From assembly GCA_023229435.1 (NCBI GenBank), contig JALNZF010000001.1, forward strand, positions 124,001-188,000: a stretch of 64,000 nt of DNA. Reading direction: 5' to 3'. The translations under genes and the position numbers were made by a program. Every line of letters begins with the position of its first letter. The first letter of the stretch is position 1. The stretch is from Nitrospirota bacterium. GTDB lineage: Bacteria > Nitrospirota > UBA9217. Shown here in pieces: positions 30,182-38,559 of the stretch. A model generated the notes under the pieces. That model was not told where the DNA came from. It did not search any database and worked only from the letters and a program-made list of their open reading frames with translations.

Positions 30182-31711
30182 ATGAGCTTTGGACAGCGAA
30201 TTCTCTGTGTTGACGATGACGAAATGAATCGCACCATCCTTGAGGGGCTGCTTGTCCAGAGCGGATATACGGTCATCCTTTCGGATAGCGGCGGGGCAGC
30301 GATAGAAATCATCCATCGACAAAAGATCGACCTTGTGCTCCTGGATGTAAGCATGCCGGACATAAGCGGATTCGAGGTTTGCAAAAGTATCAAAGGCGAC
30401 GAACGGTATCAGAACATCCCCGTTGTACTGGTGACTGGTTTGACGTCGAAGGAGGAACGTATCAAAGGCATTGAGGCTGGCGCGGAGGATTTCATCAGCA
30501 AGCCATTCGACCAAACGGAGCTTCTCACGCGGATCAAAATGCTGCTCAAGATGAAGGACCTCCGTGGCGATCTTGATTCCGCCTATGACAAAATCAAGGA
30601 TCTGACCGGTTTCGGTAAAAAGATGGCGATGTCGTTTGATCCCTTGAACTTCAATTTTATTTCGTCGTTCGACGATATTGTCAACAATGTCATACGCCGG
30701 ACAGTCGAGGCGCCGGACAAACCGCGGATGGTCATCGTGGGTTTTATCGACGAAAAAGGCGAGTGGCAATGGTATTTGTTCGAGTCACTGCCGGCGGGCA
30801 AAAACCGGACGTGGCTCAAGCTCGATATCCACGACAGCTTAAATCTTCCCCGCAAGACCGACACGGGCGGGTCGAAAACGTTCATTTATAATAATGACGA
30901 TCTTTCCGATGCTGCCATATGGCCTTTTATCTTGAAATTGGAACAAATACCCGTCAAAGTGTCGAACGTAGTTTGTTTCATCGAGCACTCATTCGCTATT
31001 CTTGCGCTTAATTACGACAAGCAAGTGTCCCGATATGACGCCGAGGTACTGAACAGCATTGCCATGCAGAGCCTCTTTATGAAATCCCTTGCCACCCAGG
31101 TAAGGGAAACCGAGCATGCCTTTGACTATCTCGTTCGCGCCCTCGCACGGGCGTCGGAAGCGAATGATGAGGACACGGGCAATCATATCCTGCGGGTCGG
31201 TGAATACTGTGCCGTGATCGCAAAAGAACTTGGCATGTCCGAAACATTTATTAACGGGATCCGTGTTCAGGCGACCTTGCACGATGTCGGGAAAATCCAT
31301 GTCCATCCCGATATCCTCAAAAAGGCCGGGAAACTGACGCCGGATGAATATGAAACAATGAAAAGTCATACCATTTTCGGGGCAAAAATACTGGGCGATC
31401 ATGTAAGGCTGGCACTGGCAAAAAAACTGGTACTCTCCCACCACGAGCGGTGGGACGGAAGTGGTTATCCGTACGGATTGAAAGGGGACCAGATACCGCT
31501 CGAGGGCAGAATTATGAACATTGCCGACCAGTATGACGCTCTGCGAAATGCGCGGGTATACAAACCGACCATTGGTCATAATACGACATACGGCATAATC
31601 ACCGAGGGCGATGGCAGGACGCAACCCCATCACTTCGACCCGCAGGTGCTCAGCGCATTCAAGGATACGGCCGCTCACTTCGAAAATATTTATGAGAAAA
31701 TGAAGGGGTAG
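30182..31711 (+). CDS. Response regulator with GAF-like middle and HD-GYP phosphodiesterase domain
   Basis: A 509-residue signalling protein expected to hydrolyse cyclic di-GMP. Residues 1-120 form a receiver with D55 (LLDVSMPD) and K near 110 (ISKPFDQTE). A middle domain (about 150-310) of GAF-like character has no clear ligand motif. The HD-GYP domain covers about 320-505, with HD at 367-368 (LHDVGKIHVHPDIL), HHERWDGSGYP, and GYP at 428-430. Metal-binding histidines appear conserved, so catalysis is plausible. It has an AAGGGGGAACGGG ribosome site. No kinase or diguanylate cyclase is adjacent. The 457-base gap before it makes a separate promoter likely. Confidence 0.9.
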   Translation: MSFGQRILCVDDDEMNRTILEGLLVQSGYTVILSDSGGAAIEIIHRQKIDLVLLDVSMPDISGFEVCKSIKGDERYQNIPVVLVTGLTSKEERIKGIEAGAEDFISKPFDQTELLTRIKMLLKMKDLRGDLDSAYDKIKDLTGFGKKMAMSFDPLNFNFISSFDDIVNNVIRRTVEAPDKPRMVIVGFIDEKGEWQWYLFESLPAGKNRTWLKLDIHDSLNLPRKTDTGGSKTFIYNNDDLSDAAIWPFILKLEQIPVKVSNVVCFIEHSFAILALNYDKQVSRYDAEVLNSIAMQSLFMKSLATQVRETEHAFDYLVRALARASEANDEDTGNHILRVGEYCAVIAKELGMSETFINGIRVQATLHDVGKIHVHPDILKKAGKLTPDEYETMKSHTIFGAKILGDHVRLALAKKLVLSHHERWDGSGYPYGLKGDQIPLEGRIMNIADQYDALRNARVYKPTIGHNTTYGIITEGDGRTQPHHFDPQVLSAFKDTAAHFENIYEKMKG

Positions 31712-31824
31712 AATGGCGGGTTCATTCATGCCCCCAGAGAAGCGTACATTCTATTTTTCTCCGCTGGACGCTCCCACCCTCCGTTGGTCTTCTGAAAGGC
31801 ACGCACCTTTCACCCTGTTTTTTC

Positions 31825-31853
31825 TTGACAAATATTTTCAATCAACGTAATCT
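31825..31853 (+). promoter_or_regulatory. Sigma70-type promoter of pheS-pheT
   Basis: A perfect TTGACA is followed after 17 bases by TAATCT. The expected transcription start lies only about 6 bases before the pheS ATG, so the message would have almost no leader. No T-box or attenuator leader is present. Confidence 0.6.
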
Positions 31854-31865
31854 TATCCGCATCGT

Positions 31866-33431
31866 ATGGCGACATCACCCCTCATTAAACTGCTCGAAAG
31901 TCTCCACCCGCTTGAAAGCAAGGTGCTTCTCTCGTTTCAGCAGGGAGAACCTCTGACTGCAATTGCACTCCTGAAAGCATCGGGTCTCGATGAGTCCCGC
32001 CTGGACATGGCATCGGGCTGGCTCCAGTCCAAGGGGTTGCTCGAGGTGAAGGACGAATCCGTCACTTCGCTTGTTTCACTTACCGAAACAGGAACGGAGT
32101 TTCTGGAAAAGGGCACGCCGGAGATGAGGATCATCAATGCCCTTCGTGAAGGAAAGCAGTTTACGGTCAAAGACATCATCCAGACCTGGGGTATGGATCC
32201 GTCCGAGGTGAGTTCTGCTGTTGGAGCGCTCAAGGAGGCTAAGGTTGTTCAAGTCGCCCAGGGTGGCGTTCTTGTCCTGGTCGTTGGGGCTGATATATCG
32301 GTTTACGAGTTTTTCACCGGTCTCATCATGACCGTGGCAGGAAAAGAACTGCGTGATCTGACCTCGTTCTCTGAAGGCCAGCAGGCGGCCCTCACTGCAA
32401 ACTTCCACAAGCGCGGCAAGGGCAAGGGTATCTTCCGCATCAACGAAAAGAAGAACCGCACCTACGATCTTACGAACGATGGGCAGGAACTGCTCCGACT
32501 GATCAGGGAGCGCGGTGTCGTTGCCGAAGAGGCATCAATGCTCACTCCCGAGATGTTGAAGCTGAGGACCTGGAAAAACAAGAAATTCCGCGCCTACAAC
32601 ATCGCTCTCAATCCTCCCCGCCAGAGCATCGGCAGGAAACATCCCTATAAAGAGTTCCTCGATTTTGTGAAATACAAATTCGTCGGCATGGGGTTCGAGG
32701 AGATGCGCGGACCGCTTGTGGAGAACGAGTTCTGGGACATGGACGCATTGTACATGCCGCAGTTCCATCCAGCCCGGAATATTCACGATGTGTATTTTGT
32801 AAAAGAGCCCGTGGCATGCAGGGAGATCGAGGCACCATTCGGCAGGAACGTGGCAACTGCGCACAAGAACGGCGGCAAGACCGGCTCCACCGGATGGCGC
32901 TATCCCTTTGACATCGAACGGGCAAAGCGGCTGATCCTGAGGAGTCAGGGCACGGCAGTATCGGCGCGCACCCTCGCATCGGGACCGAAGGTCCCGGGTA
33001 AATATTTTTCCATCGCGCGCTGCTTCCGGTATGACTCCGTTGACGCCACGCATGCGCCCGACTTCTATCAGGTCGAGGGCATCGTGCTCGGCGAGGACAT
33101 CAATTTCAAGGCGCTGCTCGGACTCTTGAAGCTCTTTGGCCAGGAGATCGCCAGGGCAGGGGAGTTCCAGTTCAGGCCGGCCTATTTCCCGTTCACCGAA
33201 CCGTCTGTGGAACTGCATGTGAAGCACCCCGAACTCGGCTGGATGGAACTCGGCGGGGCGGGCATCTTCCGTCCCGAGGTCACCAGACCGCTCGGGGTGA
33301 ACGTGCCGGTGATCGCCTGGGGCCTCGGCCTCGACCGCATGGCCATGGTGGCGCTCGGGATCAAGGACATCCGGGACCTGTTCTCCCGGGACCTGGATTT
33401 TATAAGAACGAAGAAGATACAATTGGGATGA
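31866..33431 (+). CDS. pheS: Phenylalanyl-tRNA synthetase alpha subunit, archaeal/eukaryotic-size type
   Basis: Catalytic subunit of PheRS, charging tRNA-Phe. At 521 residues it is far longer than the usual bacterial PheS (about 330-350). It carries N-terminal winged-helix domains (LIKLLESLHPLESKVLLSF, FTVKDIIQTWGMDPSEVSSA) typical of archaeal, eukaryotic and spirochaete-type enzymes. Class II motifs are present: motif 1 region GFEEMRGPLVENEFWDMDAL, motif 2 ARCFRYDSVDATHAPDFYQ, motif 3 PVIAWGLGLDRMAM. The start ATG at 31866 lies just downstream of a good promoter. pheT follows after 207 bases that contain an inverted-repeat element. The type, not only the length, points to horizontal origin or an ancient split lineage. 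Confidence 0.95.
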   Translation: MATSPLIKLLESLHPLESKVLLSFQQGEPLTAIALLKASGLDESRLDMASGWLQSKGLLEVKDESVTSLVSLTETGTEFLEKGTPEMRIINALREGKQFTVKDIIQTWGMDPSEVSSAVGALKEAKVVQVAQGGVLVLVVGADISVYEFFTGLIMTVAGKELRDLTSFSEGQQAALTANFHKRGKGKGIFRINEKKNRTYDLTNDGQELLRLIRERGVVAEEASMLTPEMLKLRTWKNKKFRAYNIALNPPRQSIGRKHPYKEFLDFVKYKFVGMGFEEMRGPLVENEFWDMDALYMPQFHPARNIHDVYFVKEPVACREIEAPFGRNVATAHKNGGKTGSTGWRYPFDIERAKRLILRSQGTAVSARTLASGPKVPGKYFSIARCFRYDSVDATHAPDFYQVEGIVLGEDINFKALLGLLKLFGQEIARAGEFQFRPAYFPFTEPSVELHVKHPELGWMELGGAGIFRPEVTRPLGVNVPVIAWGLGLDRMAMVALGIKDIRDLFSRDLDFIRTKKIQLG

Positions 33432-33443
33432 TAAAAACAAATA

Positions 33444-33614
33444 GTAACAACTCAGATTGGCCGCAAAAGATCGCAAAGAACTCAAAGAAAAACCTGAAAC
33501 CATGTATCATTTTAATTCTCTCTGCGATCCTTGCGTGCTTCTCTAAGTGGCCGGTTCATTTTTTAGGCCATTCGCGGCTAACAGATTTTGACCTGATTTG
33601 ACCTGAGAAGATAC
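33444..33614. repeat. Inverted-repeat element with GTAACnACTCAG ends, copy D1
   Basis: Ends are GTAACAACTCAG (33444-33455) and CCTGAGAAGATAC (33602-33614). The interior has GGCCGCAAAAGATCGCAAAG and TTCGCGGCTAACAGATTTTG, also found at 55745-55904. It separates pheS from pheT without a visible terminator T-run. Confidence 0.75.
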
Positions 33615-33638
33615 TTGGAATTTAAAATTTAAAGTGCT

Positions 33639-35324
33639 ATGCCAACAATCGACATTAAAAAACACGACCTCGACGGACTCATCGGCAAAAAGCTCTCCCT
33701 CGAAGTTCTTGAGAAGAAGCTCATGCTTGCCAAGGCGGAACTGAAGGAGTACAACGCGGAGACCGACGATCTCAAGGTCGAGTTGTCGGACAGCAACCGG
33801 CCGGACCTCTGGTCGGCTGAAGGCATCGCGCGCCAGGTCCGCATCGCTTTGTCCGGAAAGCCCGAGACCTATCCCTTTTACAAGCATGGCAGGAAAGCCT
33901 CGCGGGAGATCAGGGTCGCGAAGGGAATGAAATCAGTGAGGCCGTACATCGCGGCCTGCACCGCGATCGGCATACACATGAACGACGACGTGCTGGCGCA
34001 GATGATCCAGAGTCAGGACAAGCTCTCGGAGATCTTCGGCCGGAAGCGAGATACGGTTTCGATCGGCATCTATGAGCTCGACCGCATTCAGTTTCCCGTG
34101 GATTACCGGCTCGCCGGGCCGTCCACTGTGTCATTCATGCCGCTCGGCATGGAAAAGAAACTTACGCTCGCCGAGATCCTCGAACAACATCCCAAGGGTA
34201 TCGCCTACGGCAGTATCGTGAAACCCTTCCCGCAGTACCCGGTGCTGACGGACAGCCTGGGCAGGGCACTTTCCTTCCCCCCGATCATCAACAGCAGGGA
34301 AATCGGCGAGGTGAAACCGAATAGTAAAAACGTGCTGATCGAAGTGACCGGCACGGACCTGCGAATGACGGTGCTTACCCTGAATATCCTGGCAACGAGT
34401 TTTTACGACCGGGGAGCGGACATCGAGCCGGTGCTGGTGACCTATCCGTATGAAACCGGACTCGGGAAGCGCGTTACGTTTCCCTGTGATACCTCGGGAA
34501 CGTTCACCATACCTCTTGCCACATTCTCTGCCGGGCTCGGAGAAGATGTTTCATCCGCTGATGTGAAAAAATATCTCAGTTCCTATGGCCACATCGTGAG
34601 AGCGGGACGCGGAACAGTTTCCGTGATCGCGCCGCCGTACCGCGACGATATCATGCATCCCATGGACCTGGTGGAAGACTATGCGATCAGCAGGGGATAC
34701 GAATCCTTCAAACCGATCATGCCGCGGCAATCGACGGTCGGGGCTATCTCCCGGATCGAATTATTGTCCGATACCATCCGCGGCCACATGGTCGGCTCGG
34801 GTTTTCAGGAGATCATGTCGAATATTCTGTGTTCGAGGGAAGAACTTGATTACGCTTTGCAGAAGGGGGAAAAACTGATCGAGGTGGACAACGTGATGTC
34901 GCTTGCCTACTCGGTGCTCAGGAACCGGGTCATTCCGTCGCTGCTGAACGTGGAAGCGGCAAGCTCCAAAGCCTTCTATCCGCACCGGACGTTCGAAGTG
35001 GGCGAGGTCGCCGTGCTTGATGAGAAGGAGAACATGGGCTCGCGCACGGACCTGAATCTGGGCGCGATCATTTCTCACCCGGGAGCCAATTTCTCGGAGA
35101 TGCATTCAACGCTCGATATTCTGCTTTACTACCTCGGTCAGGAATATAAACTGGATCCGGCGGAACATCCTCTCTTCATACAGGGACGCTGCGGCAGGGT
35201 GGTCGTGGGCGGGATTGAACTGGGTTATATCGGCGAAGTACGACCGGAAGTGCTTGAACGCACTCAGATCACCATGCCCTGCGCGGCCTTCGAGATCAAT
35301 CTGGACCGGATACGACAACGGTAA
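33639..35324 (+). CDS. pheT: Phenylalanyl-tRNA synthetase beta subunit, archaeal/eukaryotic-size type
   Basis: Partner of PheS in the (alpha-beta)2 enzyme; carries the B3/B4 editing region and core B5 and catalytic-like folds. At 561 residues it matches archaeal and spirochaete PheT (about 550), not bacterial PheT (about 790-800): it lacks the N-terminal tRNA-binding (EMAP-like) domain and the C-terminal anticodon-binding domain. The start MPTIDIKKHDLDGLIGKKLS and the segments DDLKVELSDSNRPDLWSAEG and VEDYAISRGYESF are characteristic of the archaeal type. Both subunits belong to the same type, so the pair was inherited together. It is followed after 39 bases by a DUF3617 gene. Confidence 0.95.
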   Translation: MPTIDIKKHDLDGLIGKKLSLEVLEKKLMLAKAELKEYNAETDDLKVELSDSNRPDLWSAEGIARQVRIALSGKPETYPFYKHGRKASREIRVAKGMKSVRPYIAACTAIGIHMNDDVLAQMIQSQDKLSEIFGRKRDTVSIGIYELDRIQFPVDYRLAGPSTVSFMPLGMEKKLTLAEILEQHPKGIAYGSIVKPFPQYPVLTDSLGRALSFPPIINSREIGEVKPNSKNVLIEVTGTDLRMTVLTLNILATSFYDRGADIEPVLVTYPYETGLGKRVTFPCDTSGTFTIPLATFSAGLGEDVSSADVKKYLSSYGHIVRAGRGTVSVIAPPYRDDIMHPMDLVEDYAISRGYESFKPIMPRQSTVGAISRIELLSDTIRGHMVGSGFQEIMSNILCSREELDYALQKGEKLIEVDNVMSLAYSVLRNRVIPSLLNVEAASSKAFYPHRTFEVGEVAVLDEKENMGSRTDLNLGAIISHPGANFSEMHSTLDILLYYLGQEYKLDPAEHPLFIQGRCGRVVVGGIELGYIGEVRPEVLERTQITMPCAAFEINLDRIRQR

Positions 35325-35363
35325 TAGTGCCGAAAGGCCATCTGAAAAAAGGAGACTCCCGTT

Positions 35364-35798
35364 ATGAAAAAAACAGGTGCAGGTTTGATCGCGATCATCA
35401 TGGTGTCGCTTTTTCTCGTGACCGTTGCTGTTGCGGAACCGAACATGCAGGAAGGAATGTGGGAAATCAAAGGTGAAATGAAGCTCGAAGGGCTGCCGTT
35501 TCCCATGCCTCCCATCCCGGTGTCGTATACCCAATGTCTTACCAAAAAGGACATGATCCCTCAGAAGAAGGAGAAGAACCAGGATTGTAAAACGATCAAG
35601 AATGAGATCGTTGGAAATACAGTGTCCTGGGTCATGCAGTGCAAGGATAAAAATGGCGTCACGGACAGTACGGGGAATATAACGTATAAAGGAAACAGTT
35701 TTGTCGGCACAGTCCATACTGAAATGATGGAAAAAAAGGGGTCTAAATCAGAGTCCACCTTGCAGATGTCCGGAAAACGTACCGGCGATTGCAAATAA
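35364..35798 (+). CDS. DUF3617 family exported protein
   Basis: A 144-residue periplasmic protein with a Sec signal peptide (MKKTGAGLIAIIMVSLFLVT, cleavage after AVA). The mature part shows the DUF3617 pattern: an opening MQEGMWEIKGEMKLEG, a Cys in TQCLTKKDM, and further cysteines (DCKTIKN, WVMQCK, final TGDCK) that could form disulphides. The function of the family is unknown. It has an AAAGGAGACTCC ribosome site. A strong terminator at 35840 closes this unit, separating it from the large cluster that follows. Confidence 0.85.
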   Translation: MKKTGAGLIAIIMVSLFLVTVAVAEPNMQEGMWEIKGEMKLEGLPFPMPPIPVSYTQCLTKKDMIPQKKEKNQDCKTIKNEIVGNTVSWVMQCKDKNGVTDSTGNITYKGNSFVGTVHTEMMEKKGSKSESTLQMSGKRTGDCK

Positions 35799-35839
35799 TT
35801 GCCCTTTTGCTGACAGTCCGTCACATGAAAAGAGCCCAC

Positions 35840-35867
35840 TGCCCCCGGAACAAAGGGGGCATTTTTT
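35840..35867 (+). terminator. Rho-independent terminator after the DUF3617 gene
   Basis: TGCCCCC-GGAACAAA-GGGGGCA forms a 7 bp GC-rich stem followed directly by a run of seven T. It lies 41 bases after the stop and marks the end of the pheST-DUF3617 unit. Confidence 0.85.
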
Positions 35868-35913
35868 TATTGGAAGACAGCAGCGCGAGAGCTGCTCCTG
35901 ATCCTGAAAAGTC

Positions 35914-35942
35914 TTGACAGTGCAGGAATGTTGGTGTAATAT
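35914..35942 (+). promoter_or_regulatory. Sigma70-type promoter of the polyene-type gene cluster
   Basis: A perfect TTGACA and TAATAT are separated by 17 bases, with TG just before the -10. It lies between the terminator at 35840 and the ketoreductase gene at 36098, predicting a leader of about 150 bases. It is the best promoter seen upstream of the 28 kb cluster. Confidence 0.65.
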
Positions 35943-36097
35943 TCAGACCTTTGCAGAAATTATCTGAAAACGCCTGAAATATTCCATGGTTAGAGGAATT
36001 ATTTTCAGCAGGGGAGTGGTGCTTTAGACGGCTTTTATTCCTGGTTTTTGACGATCAATCGTCAGGGACCGCGAGGTATCGGCATTCGATCATAATC

Positions 36098-36832
36098 ATG
36101 CATAATCAAACAAACAAAACGGCATTGATCATCGGCGGAAGCCGGGGGATAGGGCGTGCTATCGCGCTCAAGCTGGCAAAGTCCGGTTTCTCCATCTGGT
36201 TGACCTATAAAGGCAACCACGAGGCAGCGCAAAAAACGAAAGCAGATATAGAAGCATCGGGAAGTGCCTGCGAACTCATCCCGTTCGATGTCTCAAGTTT
36301 TGAAGAGACCGAAGCCGCCCTGGGCGCGCGCCTGGAAAACCTGTCACCCGATGTTCTCGTGTACAACTCGGGCATCTCCCGCGACAATCTCCTGATGTGG
36401 ATGACCAAGGACGAATGGAACTCGGTCCTCTCCACAAACCTGAACGGGTTCTTCAATGTGACCCGTGCGGTGGTCTTCGCGATGCTGAAGGCGAAGCGTG
36501 GCCGCATCGTCGTGATTTCATCCGTATCGGGCCAGATCGGCCAGGCGGGCCAGGTCAATTATTCAGCCTCAAAAGCGGGCCTGATCGGCGCGGCCAAGGC
36601 GCTCGCGCGCGAGGTCGGGAAAAAGAACATAGTGGTGAATGTGGTTGCGCCGGGATTCATTGAAACGGAGATGACCGAAAAGATCCCGAAGGAACAGATC
36701 CTGCCGTTGATCCCGTTGAATCGACTGGGCAGCACTGATGATGTGGCCGCGGTCGTGAACTTCCTGTGCACGGAAGAGCATATGTATATTCATGGTCAGG
36801 TGATCGGCATCAACGGCGGACTGGCGATGTAG
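36098..36832 (+). CDS. 3-oxoacyl-ACP reductase (FabG-like)
   Basis: NADPH-dependent short-chain reductase of 244 residues, expected to reduce beta-ketoacyl-ACP in the chain-building cycle of this cluster. Seen: nucleotide motif GGSRGIGRA, NSG in place of the common NNAG (LVYNSGISRD), catalytic Ser in ISSVSG, and YSASK with the Tyr/Lys pair, then the VAPGFIETEM and INGGLAM C-terminal motifs. It is the first gene after the cluster promoter, matching the single ketoreductase of aryl polyene loci (ApeQ-type). A housekeeping FabG cannot be ruled out without the rest of the genome, but the neighbours favour a dedicated enzyme. It is followed by a hairpin element of 154 bases. Confidence 0.9.
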   Translation: MHNQTNKTALIIGGSRGIGRAIALKLAKSGFSIWLTYKGNHEAAQKTKADIEASGSACELIPFDVSSFEETEAALGARLENLSPDVLVYNSGISRDNLLMWMTKDEWNSVLSTNLNGFFNVTRAVVFAMLKAKRGRIVVISSVSGQIGQAGQVNYSASKAGLIGAAKALAREVGKKNIVVNVVAPGFIETEMTEKIPKEQILPLIPLNRLGSTDDVAAVVNFLCTEEHMYIHGQVIGINGGLAM

Positions 36833-36912
36833 TGTTTACCCGGTGATCTTTATTTTAGTCGTAGCAAAGGCCTCTTTTGATAACGAATAATTATCCCGAA
36901 GTGATTAACGAT

Positions 36913-37066
36913 AGAGGCTCTTGCAAAACTGGTTGTCATCCCCGAATGCCTCTGTCGGGGATATGGTTTTTCACGCAGTTAGAACCGGATTCCCGCTCAA
37001 AGCTTGCCCCAGCATGACTGAAGCAGGGGCGGGAATGACTGGTTGGGAAATTTGTAAGAGGCTCTC
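36913..37066. repeat. 154 bp inverted-repeat element with AGAGGCTCTTGCAAA ends
   Basis: AGAGGCTCTTGCAAAACTGG at the left matches CCAGTTT-like sequence complement at the right (GACTGGTTGGGAAATTTGTA then AGAGGCTCT). Internal GTCATCCCCGAATGCC and GGCGGGAATGAC also pair. It ends two bases before the oxidoreductase ATG and could affect its translation. Confidence 0.75.
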
Positions 37067-37068
37067 TC

Positions 37069-38559
37069 ATGAAAAAATATGACGATATTGTGGTCGGGAG
37101 CGGCATCAGCGGACTGACCATGACCCTTCTGCTCGCGATGAGCGGACATCGCGTTCTGCTGCTCGAAAAAGCCCCGCATATCGGCGGTTCTCTTGCGCGA
37201 TTTTCCAAGAGAGGAATCTCGTTCGATACGGGGTTCCATTTCACGGGCGGGCTTCATGAGGGCGGCATACTCTCCGATATCCTGATGTTCCTCGGGATCC
37301 GCGATTCCATCGAGCCGATTTACTATTCCAACACATTCAAAAATCAGTTTGTGTTCGAAGCGACCGGCAGGTCGTTCGAACTCCCCAGCGGGATCGGGAA
37401 CATAAAGAAGCAATTCAAGGTTTACTTTCCCGGTGAGACGAACGCGATAGACCGGTACTTTGAAAAGATGTTTTCTGTCTGTCAACGAAGCCCGTCCCTC
37501 AATATTCATGAAAATAATATCACGTTTCCGAACCTGGACGAGGATTATATATCGCTTGACGCGGTCCTGAAGGATGTGACCTCGGATGCGCAACTGCGCG
37601 GCCTGCTGTCCGCGTTAGCCATGTGCTACGGTGTAAGGCCGGATGAGATGTCCTTTGCCAATCACAGCAGAATGATGCTCAGCTTTTACGAATCTTTTGC
37701 CTGTGTAAAAGACGGCGGCGATGCATTTGTCAATGCCTTTCAGAAAAAGTTCAAGGAATACGACGTGGATATCCGCTGTGGATGCTCTATCACGGAACTG
37801 GCGGATATCCGCGACACCAAGGTGGGCCGCTTTATCCTGAACACCGGCGAGGAAATTGCGTCGGATACGTGCGTATTCACGATCCACCCCAAGGAAGTAT
37901 TAAAGGTCCTGCCCGCAAAACACTTCAGCAAGGCCTTTGCGGACCGCATCGGGTCGTTCGAATCATCGGTGGGTTTCTTCTCCGTTTTTGCAACGATCAA
38001 ACCGGGGACCCGTGACCCGTATCCCGACGCCGGGGTCACGTCCCTTTTCCCGATCGAGGATGTGAACCGGCTGCTTGATCCTTTATACAAAGGGGATCCG
38101 GCTGTGGTAATCATCAAGCCTCCTGGTCATGACAGTGCAGGGAAAGCGGTCTGTATCCTCGAACCCTCGCACGCGGAACAGGTAATGCCCTGGAACGAGT
38201 CCCGGAGAGGGAAAAGGCCCGGGGAATACCTTGATTATAAAAAGCAGCGTATTGAAGCGATCATGGACCATATATGCAGGGTCTATCCCGCGTATCGGGA
38301 GAGTCTTGAAATCGTGGATGCGGCATCCATGTTGACCTTCAAAGAATACCTGAACAGTCCTGATGGCAGTGCCTACGGCATCAAGCAGAAGATGGGACAG
38401 TTCAATCTTATCGGGAAACTCCCGCTGCACAACCTGTATGCAGCGGGACAAAGTGCTCTCCTGCCGGGGATCACCGGCGCCATGATGTCATCACTCATTG
38501 TTGGCCGTGCGGTGGTGGGCAAAGAGCAGTACGGCAGGCTGCTGAACCGGGCATTATGA
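37069..38559 (+). CDS. FAD-dependent phytoene desaturase/isomerase-like oxidoreductase
   Basis: A 496-residue member of the CrtI/CrtISO-type flavoprotein group, enzymes that desaturate or isomerise polyenes. The N-terminal Rossmann motif is clear (DIVVGSGISGLTMTLLLAMSG with an E at the strand end, LLLEKAPHIGGSLA), and the C-terminal FAD motif reads NLYAAGQSALLPGITGAMMS. Similar enzymes occur in aryl polyene/flexirubin and ladderane-type loci, where they may set double bonds. The ATG follows the hairpin element closely (GAGGCTCTCTC). The stop overlaps the next KS start (ATGA). The true substrate is inferred from context only. Confidence 0.82.
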   Translation: MKKYDDIVVGSGISGLTMTLLLAMSGHRVLLLEKAPHIGGSLARFSKRGISFDTGFHFTGGLHEGGILSDILMFLGIRDSIEPIYYSNTFKNQFVFEATGRSFELPSGIGNIKKQFKVYFPGETNAIDRYFEKMFSVCQRSPSLNIHENNITFPNLDEDYISLDAVLKDVTSDAQLRGLLSALAMCYGVRPDEMSFANHSRMMLSFYESFACVKDGGDAFVNAFQKKFKEYDVDIRCGCSITELADIRDTKVGRFILNTGEEIASDTCVFTIHPKEVLKVLPAKHFSKAFADRIGSFESSVGFFSVFATIKPGTRDPYPDAGVTSLFPIEDVNRLLDPLYKGDPAVVIIKPPGHDSAGKAVCILEPSHAEQVMPWNESRRGKRPGEYLDYKKQRIEAIMDHICRVYPAYRESLEIVDAASMLTFKEYLNSPDGSAYGIKQKMGQFNLIGKLPLHNLYAAGQSALLPGITGAMMSSLIVGRAVVGKEQYGRLLNRAL

